Source of the DNA: JAWKOK01 sp963698255
Lineage (GTDB): Bacteria; Chloroflexota; Anaerolineae; Caldilineales; Caldilineaceae
Assembly: GCA_963698255.1 (NCBI GenBank)
Contig: CAVOQD010000037.1
Coordinates: 62,001-126,000, forward strand
Length of the DNA stretch: 64,000 nt
Reading direction: 5' to 3'
The notes under the pieces are model-generated. The model was given only the letters and a program-made list of their open reading frames with translations, did not search any database and was not told where the DNA came from. Numbering within the stretch: position 1 is the stretch's first letter; each line of letters begins with the position of its first letter. Positions 1 through 9,208 of this stretch are shown here, in pieces. The position numbers were made by a program, and so were the translations under genes.

Positions 1-1361
1 ATGGAGCCGTTGCCGGTGACAAAGAAGATCAGGTTACAGCCGGAGGCCACCTGGCCGGCGATGCTCTCCAGGTCGTTGCCGGGGCTGTCCATGAAGTAGT
101 AGCCCGGCTCCGTCATCGGCTCGGAATAGTCGATCACATAGTCCAGGCGCACATCGGGATCGCGCTTCATGGCCGCGCCGATGGACTTGAGCACGATGTT
201 GTAGAGACCGCGATACTTGTTGCCGCCGGACGGGTTGCCCTCGGCCGACGTGCCGTGCCAGGCCGCCCACTCTTTGAAGCGTTCGACCGTGGCCAGGAAC
301 TTGCGCGCCGTGGGCAGATCGCGCACCTTTTGCAGCAGATAGGACTCTGCGCCGATCAACTCGTCGGTCTCGGCCAGATTGGCCGAACCGCCGTAGCGGA
401 TGACCTCCCGCGCCACCCAGCCGACCAGCGGATTGCCGGAGACGCCGGAAAAGGCATCGGAGCCGCCGCACTGAAGCGCGATCTTGAGATTGGAGAGCGA
501 CTCGGGCGTACGCTGCGTCTGGTTGACCGCGGGCAGCCATTCTTGAACGATGGCTTGCGCACGGTCGAGCGCATCGGAAAAACTGGTCTCGATGGTCAGA
601 AATTGGTGCGGCAGATCGTCCAGCGCATAGCCTTGCACCGTCATAAAATCGAGCAACGCTGCATTGTTGACCGGCCCCACACCGTCGTCCACGGCCAGCA
701 CCGCGCCGACGTTGGGGTTGACCATGAACCCGGCCAGTGTGGGCAACACCAGGTGCAGATTGTTGATGTCGTCCTCGCCGCCCTCGGTGTGGGCGATGGC
801 GACCACGCCGTCCACATTGGGCAATGCTGCGACTACCGCCTGCAAGCGTGCTTCGAGCCGCTTGACGAATGGCCCGACACGCGAGGTCGTGCCCAGCAGC
901 ACGACATAGTTGCGCGTGCCGACGCCGCGTGCGCCGGACCGGCGATAGCCGAGGAAGGTGCGATCCGTCAGGTGCAGAGGCAGAGCTTCAGCCGGTCGAA
1001 ACGTTTCCTCATCCAATTGGTACGGCTCGATGCGGTCGATGAAGTTGGCCGCCGCCGGCAGGTCGAAGTCCAGTTGGCGACCCGAGAGTGCGGCCAACGT
1101 GCTGGGGTTGATGACGTAAGAGCCGGGGAAAATCTTAGCCGTCGCGTAGCCGAAAGGCAGTTGCCAGGAGAGCAGCGGTTCGTGCTTTTCGATGATCGCC
1201 AGCGCAAAGCGATGGCCTTCCATGACGGTATGGTCGATGGTAAAAACCTCACCGTTGTGTTCAACCAAAGTCCCTGCCTCCAGACGAGTCGTGGCAATGG
1301 CGACATTGTCGCCGGACAGCGGCAGGCGGGCGATCTCAGCGAACGGGATGGGCGATGACAT
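1..1361 (-). CDS. UxaA/GarD-family sugar-acid dehydratase (altronate or galactarate dehydratase), 3' end outside window
   Basis: About 453 codons are visible before the gene runs off the left edge; the family is usually near 500 residues, so only a short C-terminus is missing. The first ~90 residues look like an SAF-type N-terminal domain (basic start, then LEAGTLVEHNGEVFTIDH). A linker leads to the catalytic UxaA_C part with GTRNYVVLLG at about residues 148-157, the segment typical of altronate and galactarate dehydratases. Known family members dehydrate D-altronate or galactarate in an Fe2+-dependent reaction on the hexuronate breakdown route to 2-keto-3-deoxygluconate. The start ATG at 1361 is the first in frame and matches the N-terminus of fused SAF-UxaA proteins. 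No frame break is seen. Substrate choice between altronate and galactarate cannot be settled here; the kinase and nucleotidyltransferase next door fit a hexuronate theme. Confidence 0.8.
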   Translation of the reverse strand, partial: MSSPIPFAEIARLPLSGDNVAIATTRLEAGTLVEHNGEVFTIDHTVMEGHRFALAIIEKHEPLLSWQLPFGYATAKIFPGSYVINPSTLAALSGRQLDFDLPAAANFIDRIEPYQLDEETFRPAEALPLHLTDRTFLGYRRSGARGVGTRNYVVLLGTTSRVGPFVKRLEARLQAVVAALPNVDGVVAIAHTEGGEDDINNLHLVLPTLAGFMVNPNVGAVLAVDDGVGPVNNAALLDFMTVQGYALDDLPHQFLTIETSFSDALDRAQAIVQEWLPAVNQTQRTPESLSNLKIALQCGGSDAFSGVSGNPLVGWVAREVIRYGGSANLAETDELIGAESYLLQKVRDLPTARKFLATVERFKEWAAWHGTSAEGNPSGGNKYRGLYNIVLKSIGAAMKRDPDVRLDYVIDYSEPMTEPGYYFMDSPGNDLESIAGQVASGCNLIFFVTGNGS

Positions 1362-1384
1362 GGCGGATCTCCGATGAAAACAAG

Positions 1385-1594
1385 TGCCGGGGACGGCCCA
1401 ACAAATGTCAAGCTAAAGGTAACTATTCAGCCATGGGCAAGATAGACCGCGGATTAGGCGAATTAGGCGGACAAAACCGGATCAATTCGGATTTTATCCG
1501 CGGTAATCAGCCTCATCCGCCGAATCCGCGGTCCATTTGCACCGCAGCCTGAACAGTTACCGCTAAAGGAAAATCTACCGGGCCGTCCCCGGCA
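1385..1594. repeat. Nested palindromic repeat, two families one inside the other
   Basis: Outer 15-bp perfect arms TGCCGGGGACGGCCC (1385-1399) and its complement (1580-1594) enclose an inner 89-bp palindrome at 1445-1533 that starts GACCGCGGATTA and ends AATCCGCGGTC. The inner unit recurs with the same length at 42545-42633 and as an 87-bp version at 2591-2677. A relative of the outer unit recurs at 25373-25437. Intermediate arms (AACTATTCAG / CTGAACAGTT) also flank the 42.5 kb copy. Confidence 0.8.
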
Positions 1595-1604
1595 TTTTTG
1601 CCCA

Positions 1605-2559
1605 TCAAGCAACGACTTGTCCGGCAATTTGGCTACCCGCCGAGACAATGCCGCTTCGCAAGATGATCGAGCCTTCAATCCGAGCGCCGTCACCGATGCG
1701 ACAACCAGCCTCAATGGAGACATTCGGTCCAATGACGCAATCTCGACCGATGCCAACTCCTTCGCCGATCCGGACCGGCATCACGATCTCTGTGCCGGCG
1801 CCGATCTCGGCGGCCAGAGCATCGGCGTCGCTCGCCTCCGCTTGCAAGAAATGGCGATTTAGCGCCAACAGATCGTCAACGTTGGTCAACTGCCGGCGTG
1901 ATGGTGTGAGCACGCCGGTGACGCGTCCATCGGCGTCGATCAGGGCCTGGATGGCGTCCTGCAATTCATACTCGCCACGGGGCGAGGGTTGCACCTCGGC
2001 CAGGTGAGGCAGCAGCTTGGCAGAAAAAAGGTAGAGCGGCAGGCTGGAGATATTGGACGGCGCCTCTGCGGGCAGCGGCTTCTCGACGATGCGCGTGATC
2101 TGGCCGTTTTGCCACTCGACGATGCCGGTCGAGGCCGTCTTCTGCGGGTCGATCTCCATCAGACTGAGCACGCCATTGGACTGCTGCGCGCGGAATGTTT
2201 GGAGCAGCGCTGAAATATGATCCGAAGGGACCAGATTGTCACAGGCGGTCAGCACAAAGTCGTCTCGGATGAACGGCACGGCCAGGGTCAAGGCGTGGGC
2301 CGTGCCCAGCCGTTCCGTCTGCTCGACAAAGCTGGATGGAGTCGGCCCCGATGGTTGCGGGATCGGCAAAGTGGGCTTGAATCTCATCGTCCGACGGGCT
2401 CACCACCAGCACAAAATCGCGCACGCCGTTCTCGACAAAGAGCGCCATCACCCGCTCGACCATGGGCTTGCCGGCCACCGGGGCCATGGCCTTGGTGCGC
2501 CTATCCGTGACCGGCTGAAGCCGTCGCCCCTTGCCCGCGGCCAACACAACACATTGCAT
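1605..2559 (-). CDS. Sugar-1-phosphate nucleotidyltransferase with left-handed beta-helix C-terminus, one frameshift
   Basis: The N-terminus MQCVVLAAGKGRRLQPVT and the lysine-bearing TKAMAPVAGKPM are the nucleotide-binding signatures of RmlA/GlmU/mannose-1-phosphate guanylyltransferase-type enzymes. The middle has LTACDNLVPSD and IVEKP. The C-terminus carries hexapeptide repeats (IGEGVGIGRDCVIGPNVSI) as in GlmU-like proteins. Such enzymes make NDP-sugars from a sugar-1-phosphate and NTP. The frame breaks near 2333: DSIQ continues as FVEQTERLGTAHAL after a one-base shift. Start ATG 2559 has AGAGAG 12 bases upstream. The gene lies just downstream of a GHMP sugar kinase on the same strand, so the two could act in sequence (kinase then pyrophosphorylase). 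Which sugar or nucleotide is used cannot be read from the sequence. Confidence 0.75.
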
Positions 2560-2590
2560 ACGATTTTCTCTCTTGATGTCCAAAACAATA

Positions 2591-2677
2591 GACCGCGGAT
2601 TTTACGGATTCGGCAGATGACCGCGGATTAAAAAGATATATCCGCGGATATCCGCCCTATCCGCCAAATCCGCGGTC
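2591..2677. repeat. Palindromic repeat, CCGCGGATT family, overlapping a gene 3' end
   Basis: 87-bp copy of the GACCGCGGAT...ATCCGCGGTC palindrome also seen at 1445 and 42545. Its right arm contains the last codons and the TAG stop of the upstream GHMP kinase gene. Confidence 0.8.
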
Positions 2678-3923
2678 TATCAGTTGAGCACGACCATCAG
2701 GCCGGCAGAAGTGGATGCTGTAGCGCTGGGCGTCGTCGGGGTGGAGGGCCGGATAGCGCGCATGGACGGCCTCGGCGATGGCCTCGCGTTTGCCCGTCTC
2801 GACCAGGGCGATGCAACTGCCGCGGAAGCCGGCTCCGCTAAAGCGGGCGCCGTACACGCCCGGCGTCTCGCTGAGGATCTCGTAGAGCGAGATCAACTGG
2901 GGACTGCCGCACTCGTAGTTGGAGACGGAACTGCGGCCCGATTCAGAGACAAGACGGCCCAGGTCGCCCAGATCACCGCGTGCCCAGGCGTCGATGCCGT
3001 CGGAGACGCGCTGCATTTCGCCGAAGTAGTGGGTCGCACGTTTGCGCAGGTCAGCGGGCAGGCGATGGCCGTAGGCTTCGTACTGCGCCGACATCTACGT
3101 GGCGCAGGCGTGGATCGGAGCCGGGTTCCTCCCCGGCGTGCTGGAGCAACAGCCGGGCGGCGTCTTGACACTCAGTCACCCGGGTGTTGTAGCCGGCTCC
3201 GACCAATCCACGCGTCATACCCGAGTAGACCACCAGGATCTCATAGTCGTCGTCGGTCAAGGGCGTCGCGATCTGGTCGATCTGAAAATCGCTGCAATCG
3301 ATACGCGTCAGTTGGTTGTGCTCGGAAAAGAGGATCACGGTCTGATCCAGAATGCCGTTCTGCAGGCCGATGTAAGAATGTTCGGTTGCCGAGACGAGTT
3401 TCACGTTGGCGGCTGGATCAACAACCATGCCATTGACCGACTCCAGGGCCAGCAGATAGGCCACCGTGACCGCGGCCGACGAACTGAGTCCGCCCACCGG
3501 CATCCCGCTTTCGATGACGCCGACCATCCCGCGCTTCAATCCATGGGCCTCTTGCAGCGCGATGACTGCGCCGCGCGCATAATTGGCCCAATCGCCGCGC
3601 ACAAAGGGCGGCACATTGTCGACTGAGAAGGCAGCGTGTCCATCGTAGTTGAGGCTGTCCATCAACACGCTGCCGTCTGCCGTGGGCGCAAAGGCCAACA
3701 GAACAGTGCGGTCGATGGAGGTTCCTGTGACGACGCCCAACTGGTGGTCGATGTGGGCGCCGAGCGGACAGATCCGCAGCGGCACACGGGCGATGTTAAC
3801 GTCAGATCGACGAACCTGATAGCGTTTCCTAAGATGGTCAGTCAGCCGTTCGATGCGAGTAGCCTCTGCAAGCGGTTGGCGGATCGGAGGCGCTTTGGTC
3901 TTCGTCTCTATGGTATCGATCAC
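2657..3923 (-). CDS. GHMP sugar kinase, galactokinase/galacturonokinase-like, one frameshift
   Basis: GHMP motif 1 reads RICPLGAHIDHQLG (residues 50-63), motif 2 MPVGGLSSSAAV (141-152), the substrate region IGLQNGILDQ (185-194, catalytic Asp expected in the DQ), and motif 3 GARFSGAGFRG near the C-terminus. Classic galactokinase has GRVNLIGEHTDY at motif 1. The RICPLGAHIDHQ form is, from memory, that of plant galacturonokinase, which phosphorylates galacturonate at C1. The frame breaks near 3096 (...LRHVDVG shifts to SAQYEAYGHR). Start GTG 3923 has GAGG about 9 bases upstream. The last eight residues (LIDRGFGG) and the stop codon come from a dispersed repeat, so the native C-terminus may have been replaced. 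Galactokinase is the cautious call; galacturonokinase is favoured by the motif and by the neighbouring UxaA-family gene and nucleotidyltransferase. Confidence 0.75.
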
Positions 3924-4097
3924 GGGTCAGATCCTCGTCAACTAAACGCGCGGCACAGGGCACACGGCAGGAAAAATGCAGTTCAGGCGTTCAATCGTTA
4001 CACGAAGGTAAAACCTTCGCCATCCGATAAGCCTAGCACTGCCACCACGCTCTCGTCAACGCTGGGCGCGGACATTCCGTCGACAAAGCCCGTCAGC

Positions 4098-5349
4098 TCA
4101 ATCGCCTGACGGCACGGAGCGGTCCAGCGTCTCGGGCACGAATGCGGCGAAGATGGTCGCCGCGGCAATGCCGGACAGGCCGATCACAAATGTGGCCGCG
4201 GAGAGACCGAGCACGTCGGCAATTGTACCGGCGACGATGGGCGCGCTGGTCTGCCCTGTGTCGCCGATCAGTCGCCAGACGCCCAGAAACTCGCCCATCG
4301 AGTCATCGGGCGCCAGATCCGCGCCCAACGTCATCATGGTGCCGGAGCCTAAGCCGTTGCCAAAGCCGATGATCAGACCGGCAATGACGAACTGGGTATA
4401 GTTGGTCGTGAAGGGGATCAGGGCCATGGCCACGCCCTGGATCAGAAAGCAGGGCACAATCGCAAACTTGCGTCCCAGGCGATCCATCACCAGCCCCGCC
4501 GGGATAGAACATGGTCATGTCGATGGCGGCGGCCATGCTGACCACGACGCCGATCTGTCCGACATCCAGCCCGAGCATATCCGCGCCGAAGAGCGGAATG
4601 ATGATGTTGCGCCCCGAGCGAATCATCTGGGCCAGCAATTGGCCCGCACCGGCCGGCGTCAGCGTGCGATAGGTTTCCCGAATCACCTGCCACAGATGGC
4701 CGGTATGTCCGCGCAGACCGCCACGTTGCACGACGCGCTTAGACGTTGTCTCACGCGCATAGAGCGCCGGGAAGATCAATGTGATGGCGGCTAGAATACC
4801 GTAGAGAAAAAAGGGCGCCCGCAGTCCGTAGGTCGCAGCGACAAATCCGCCGACGGCCGGTCCCATGAAGACGCCGATACGATTGATGCCGCCAAAGAGG
4901 GCGATGGCGCGGCCGCGTGAATAGGATGGCGTGGCATCGGTGATGTAGGCGTGGCGCGAGATGTTCCAGATGGCCACGCCCAGCCCGGAAATAAAGCCGT
5001 AGATGACCAGCTCCAGCACCGAGCCGGCCCAACTCATGGCAAAGGTCGCAGCCGCCAGCACAGACAGGCCCAACATCATGGATCGTCGCTGTCCCAGACG
5101 GCCAAAGAGCATGCCGGCCGGGATGTCGCCGGCCAGCGTGCCCAGCCCCTCGGCGGCCAGCACGATGCCGATGAGGCCGTACGAGGCGTCAAACGAGCGG
5201 GCATAGAGCGGCAGCGTCGGCACCAACATGCCGCGGCAGAATGAGAGCACCAGGGCCGGCACATAGATGGGCAGCGTCAATGGATTGGTCAAGAACGCCA
5301 TGAAGAACGATCTGTTGCCGCTATCGGCTCGCGGTTTGGTGTTCTTCAC
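4098..5349 (-). CDS. MFS transporter, one frameshift
   Basis: About 417 codons encode a 12-segment major facilitator protein. The MFS loop motif between TM2 and TM3 is visible as DIPAGMLFGRLGQRR, and its counterpart in the second half as MDRLGRKFAIVP. The frame breaks near 4500, where TATCCCGGCGGGG should lose one base to give YPAGLVMDRLGRK, a homopolymer-type indel. Start GTG 5349 is used because it opens the frame; ATG 5301 is an alternative and neither has a convincing ribosome binding site. The substrate is unknown; closeness to the sugar kinase and hexuronate dehydratase suggests a carbohydrate or drug:H+ antiporter-like carrier of the inner membrane. Confidence 0.75.
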
Positions 5350-5396
5350 AAGCTGTTGCTCGTTTGCAACGATGAAATTTTGTCACAGATGACTCT

Positions 5397-5483
5397 ACTG
5401 CAAGAACCACAAATGGCATGAATTTCACGAATGGCACCACTGAGAAAATTCGTGCCATTCGTGCCATTCGTGGTTCTTGCAGT
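5397..5483. repeat. Palindromic repeat (ACTGCAAGAACCAC arms)
   Basis: Perfect 14-bp arms at 5397-5410 and 5470-5483 flank an imperfect inner palindrome made of CACGAATGGCA / TGCCATTCGTG units. CACAGATG-type sequence flanks it on both sides. It fills the gap between the MFS gene and the URO-D-like gene. Confidence 0.7.
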
Positions 5484-5536
5484 GAACTCACAGATGGACA
5501 CAGATGATAAATCGATGATCACGGATGGACTAAACA

Positions 5537-6508
5537 TCAATCATAGTTCCCCATCCGTCGCCAGACATCGAGCATCAGTTCGTAGCGCGACAGGCGCATG
5601 CCGGTGTAGATGCAGTTGCTGGTCGAGAAGATGTAGCCGCCGCCGGGCATGCCGTGCTTGAGCGCATACCCCGCCGACTCGATGACCTGCTCGTCGGTGC
5701 CCGTGTCGAGCATGCCGCAGTTGACGTTGCCGATCAGGCAGACCTGGTCGCCGCAGAGGCGCTTCACCTCGGCCATGTCGACGCCGCCCTGCGGGTCGAG
5801 CGAGTGCAGCGCATGGGGGTTGGCGGCGAGCAGATCGTCGAGGATGGGCATGATGTTGCCGTCGGTGTGCTTGATGACGTAGAAGCCCAGCTCGCGGTAG
5901 CCGGCGACCAGGCTCTTGAGGTAGGGCGCAATGAACTCGGCGAAATGAGCCGGCCGGAGGAAGGGACCGGTGTTGAAGCAGTAGTCGGCGCAGAGTGCAA
6001 AGCCGTCCAGCTCGCCGTGGGCTTTCAGTTCCACGGCACGGTCCAGGGCCAGATCGACGCGCCGCTGCGCCTCGTCCTTGACGCCCTGCGGATCGTCGAA
6101 GAGCCGGTAGGAGAACTCGGTCATGCGCGTGCCGTCGGGGATCGCGAAGGTGGCGTCGCCGTGGCGCATGATGAAGAACTTGTCGCCCGTCTTTTCGCGG
6201 ATCAGATCGAGCGTATACTTGTCCTCCTCGACCGTATCCGGATTGGGGTGCATGAAGATGGCGCTCTGCTCGTAGCGTTCGGCGGTGTCGACGTAGAGTT
6301 GGGCCATGTCGTCGCGGTGCAGCTGGCGTTCCTTCTCCTCCATCTGCACCCACTGGCTGTAGTCGCGATGGCTGGGATGCACCTTGCCGAAGGCCTCCAT
6401 GGTCAGAAAGAAGACCAGCTCGAAATGCGGAACACGACCGGTCAGCGGACGTCGTTCCAGGGCGGCGATAAAGCGTTCTCGCGGTGTTTGGGTCTCGTTT
6501 GGTGTCAT
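5537..6508 (-). CDS. Uroporphyrinogen decarboxylase (URO-D)-family protein
   Basis: This intact 323-residue protein begins TPRERFIAALERRPLTGRVP, the common opening of URO-D-like TIM-barrel proteins, and ends with GGGYIFSTSNCIYTGMRL, similar to the family's C-terminal helix entry. True corrinoid methyltransferases of the MtaA/CmuA branch carry a zinc motif HxCx(n)C. Here the matching stretch is HTDGNIMPIL, with Asp in place of the first Cys, followed later by GNVNCGML. The Arg residues that true HemE uses for coproporphyrinogen are not evident at the N-terminus, so a haem role is doubtful. The flanks are repeats on both sides and there is no obvious operon partner. Function is not known; a methyl-transfer or decarboxylase-type role is only family-level inference. 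Confidence 0.75.
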   Translation of the reverse strand: MTPNETQTPRERFIAALERRPLTGRVPHFELVFFLTMEAFGKVHPSHRDYSQWVQMEEKERQLHRDDMAQLYVDTAERYEQSAIFMHPNPDTVEEDKYTLDLIREKTGDKFFIMRHGDATFAIPDGTRMTEFSYRLFDDPQGVKDEAQRRVDLALDRAVELKAHGELDGFALCADYCFNTGPFLRPAHFAEFIAPYLKSLVAGYRELGFYVIKHTDGNIMPILDDLLAANPHALHSLDPQGGVDMAEVKRLCGDQVCLIGNVNCGMLDTGTDEQVIESAGYALKHGMPGGGYIFSTSNCIYTGMRLSRYELMLDVWRRMGNYD

Positions 6509-6526
6509 AATGTTTCCTTGGTTGTA

Positions 6527-6750
6527 AGTGTACTGCGTAAAAGGTTCTGCGTTAGGTCTCTTGAGCAGTCGTGGCTTCGCGATTGGAACCGGGGCTGCTA
6601 CGTGCTACTTGTTGCGTGAAGATGGTCTGCGCCGAGAAATGATTCAAGTAATTTGGTGCTGCAAATGGTGAAACCACCCCCTCAAAAAGACTTCACGAAG
6701 CAAGCAGCACGCAGCAGAGATTTTTACGCAGTACGTCTTACGCATTACCC
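6527..6750. repeat. Palindromic repeat, TACTGCGTAA / GCACGCAGCA family
   Basis: TACTGCGTAA and TTGCTGCGTGAAG-like words on the left are mirrored by CACGCAGCAG and TTTTTACGCAGTAC on the right. The same words occur at 14996-15165, 37094-37236 and 57440-57495. The repeat fills the gap between the URO-D-like gene and the MFS-HEAT gene. Confidence 0.65.
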
Positions 6751-6755
6751 TTCTC

Positions 6756-9074
6756 CTACCGATACCCCACATGCATGGTGTGCAGCGCCAGCAGGATGTA
6801 TTCGATATGCTCGTCCTTGAACTCCTTCAGATTGATGCCACAGGCCTGCAAGATCTCATTGCTGGTACTGTCGAAGTGATCTGGAGGCAGCTTCTCGGCG
6901 ATCTCACCCAGGAGTGCGGCGCCGCCGGCCACATCGCCACGCGAGAGAACGAGCGCACACTCATCCATGAGTCGGGCGAGTTCTCCGCCCTTTTCAAGTT
7001 CCTTGCCCATCTGTTTCTTGAACGCCGTGATGGCCTGGGACATGGTCGTGCCTGGGTCTGCCTGAACTTCACGTTCCAGTTGAATGTAGTAGTGTTCATC
7101 GCCATGCAACCGTGTCAACGCCAGCGCCAGTTCCAGACGCGCGCCCTCATTTTCGAAATCGTGCAACAGGGCCAGCAGATCACCGGTTGCCTCCTTGACG
7201 TTCAGCTTGCCCAGCGACGAGGCGTAGGCCATCTGTAGCCCCCTATCGCTCTCCTGCCGCAACCGTTCCAGGAAGAGCTGAGCGCTCTCTTCATCGCCCA
7301 ATGCGCCCAGCGCTCGGATGCTCTGCCCTTGAATGGAACGATAGTCCGAGTCGATTGTGCCGCGCAGCGCTTCTGCGGCATCCGGATCGCCCAGGCGTCC
7401 CAATGCCCATGCCGCCAGGGAACTGATGGCAAGCTCGGTGCCGTGGAGCGCCTCGATCAGCGCATCGACCAACCTGGGGTCAGACTGGTTGCGGGCAATC
7501 GAGATGATGGCCTCGAAGCGGACGTTGAAGCGCGGATCTCTGAGCGCCACCAGTAGTTCATCGACGGCCAGCGGACTCCTCGCCTGGCCCAATTGCTCTG
7601 TCACGCGGATGGCCGAATATTCGTCCCTGGCGAACTGATAGCGCACCAGCGAGTTGACCGCCATGAGCGGGTTGCCGCGCAGGAACATGCGCGCAAACTC
7701 GCCGACGCCATACTCGGCATCGGCCCGCACCTTGGCGAAGAAAAGGATGCTGACCACGGCAAAAACCAGACTCAGAATAAACAGGGGTGTGTAGGCGTCT
7801 ATGGTGAAAGGGCCGATCTGGCCGGAGATATTGCCGGACAGATCGATGAGACGACCGGCAAACAGTTGGCTGGTCCCGCCGATCAGGCCGAGCCAGGCGA
7901 AGTGTAGCGCCATGTACTCAGACTTCTTCTTGGGCGGCACAACGCCGACGTAGAGCAGGCGCGAAGAACTGATCATCCAGCCGATGTCGACCATGCCCTG
8001 CAACATTGACACCAGCATGGCGTAGGGCAGGCTAATCGAGGATTGTTGGGGCGTCAGCATATAGAGGACAGGCAGAAGCAGACGCCAACCCAGGCTAAAC
8101 ATGAGCGCCGGTTTGCTGCCGTAGCGGTCGGCCGACCAACCCCAAACATAGCTGAAGATCAGCGTGCCCGTCAGCGCGCCGATCTGCAACAGGATGACGG
8201 AACTGGCGCTGATGCCGATCTCTTCCTCCATGAAAAGCGGCACAAAGGAAGCGATCGGCGTACCGGCCAGGACCACGGCCGATGTACCAAACATAAAGTA
8301 GAGGAAATTGCGGTCACGCAAGGCGTCGACCATACCGGACCACATGGAGGGTTCGGATTCCGCCTTCTCAACACGGGCCCCGCCGGGGATGTGCGTGTAG
8401 AACCAGATGCCCAACACGCCGACGATGCCGCCCACGAAAAAGAGCAGGAGATAGCCGCTCAACCCGGTGACCTGTGCGACCACAAAACTGCTGGCGAACA
8501 CGGCGACAAAGCTGACCGATGTCGAGATCACACTGTTCTTGGCCGAGAACTTTCCCCGAATCGTGTTGGGGATGTACTCCTGCCGCCAGGGCATGTGCGC
8601 GGTCTCGCCGATGGCACGGCCGAGCGAAAACCAGACGACCAGGGCCGTGACGTAGATAAACATCGCCTGGAAGCCATAGACGTTATTGATCCATGGCGTC
8701 AACAGCAGGCCGAAGGCCGCAAAATTGCGTAGCCCCCAGAAAGTGAGGAACGAGCGTTTCAGCCCATATCGGGTCACAAATGAAGCCACAAAGAGCGCCA
8801 CCAGCCCAAAGTAGGGAATCAACGAGAGCAGAAAACCGGTCTGGGTCTTGCTCATGCCCAATTCGTTGAGGAAGAGGACAAAGACCGAGCCAAAGAAGGT
8901 CAGCTTGGCAAAGACGATGGTGGCGGCATTGCCCGCCATGGCCCAGGGCAGACCGCGCAGTTTTTCGACGGTGGTCGGTTCGGAAGATTCTGGCGACTCA
9001 CCCGTGTCTTGATCTGCCAGTCCCTCTTCGATCTGGGCTTGTTCGGTTTGGTCTTGGTCTACTATTCTGGCCAC
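6756..9074 (-). CDS. MFS-like membrane protein fused to C-terminal HEAT repeats
   Basis: An acidic ~40-residue N-terminus (QDQTEQAQIEEG...) is followed by about 12 hydrophobic segments (roughly residues 50-455) of major-facilitator type, with GMSKTQTGFLLSLIPYFGL and a central charged loop. From about residue 480 the protein turns soluble and repetitive: VDELLVALRDPRFNVRFEAI, LVDALIEALHGTELAISSL and AWALGRLGDPDAAEALRG are HEAT/PBS-lyase-type repeats, continuing to about residue 660. A helical tail ends in LLALHTMHVGYR. GTG 9074 is chosen as start because AAGGG lies 7 bases upstream; a TTG five codons earlier is possible. HEAT repeats normally bind proteins, so the tail may couple the carrier to a cytoplasmic partner; that is inference. 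No substrate can be named. Confidence 0.8.
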   Translation of the reverse strand: MARIVDQDQTEQAQIEEGLADQDTGESPESSEPTTVEKLRGLPWAMAGNAATIVFAKLTFFGSVFVLFLNELGMSKTQTGFLLSLIPYFGLVALFVASFVTRYGLKRSFLTFWGLRNFAAFGLLLTPWINNVYGFQAMFIYVTALVVWFSLGRAIGETAHMPWRQEYIPNTIRGKFSAKNSVISTSVSFVAVFASSFVVAQVTGLSGYLLLFFVGGIVGVLGIWFYTHIPGGARVEKAESEPSMWSGMVDALRDRNFLYFMFGTSAVVLAGTPIASFVPLFMEEEIGISASSVILLQIGALTGTLIFSYVWGWSADRYGSKPALMFSLGWRLLLPVLYMLTPQQSSISLPYAMLVSMLQGMVDIGWMISSSRLLYVGVVPPKKKSEYMALHFAWLGLIGGTSQLFAGRLIDLSGNISGQIGPFTIDAYTPLFILSLVFAVVSILFFAKVRADAEYGVGEFARMFLRGNPLMAVNSLVRYQFARDEYSAIRVTEQLGQARSPLAVDELLVALRDPRFNVRFEAIISIARNQSDPRLVDALIEALHGTELAISSLAAWALGRLGDPDAAEALRGTIDSDYRSIQGQSIRALGALGDEESAQLFLERLRQESDRGLQMAYASSLGKLNVKEATGDLLALLHDFENEGARLELALALTRLHGDEHYYIQLEREVQADPGTTMSQAITAFKKQMGKELEKGGELARLMDECALVLSRGDVAGGAALLGEIAEKLPPDHFDSTSNEILQACGINLKEFKDEHIEYILLALHTMHVGYR

Positions 9075-9208
9075 GTTGACGCCCTTCAAACATACGTGTG
9101 ATTCTTGATTAGGGGATTGGGTTATTGTGAGATTGCTGTTCGCAGACAGTCTGCTGCCATTGGGTTCATTGCTGCCGGCCTCGCAAGCGCATGCCTACCC
9201 AGGCCAAC

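Noticed and set aside
255..1358. Long plus-strand open frame of 367 codons
   Set aside because: It is the antisense of the UxaA-family dehydratase, is Gln/Arg/His-rich and has no recognisable motif.
5537..6508. Calling the URO-D-family gene hemE or a corrinoid methyltransferase
   Set aside because: The HxCx(n)C zinc motif of MtaA/CmuA is not intact (HTD in place of HxC) and the HemE substrate arginines are not evident, so only the family name is kept.
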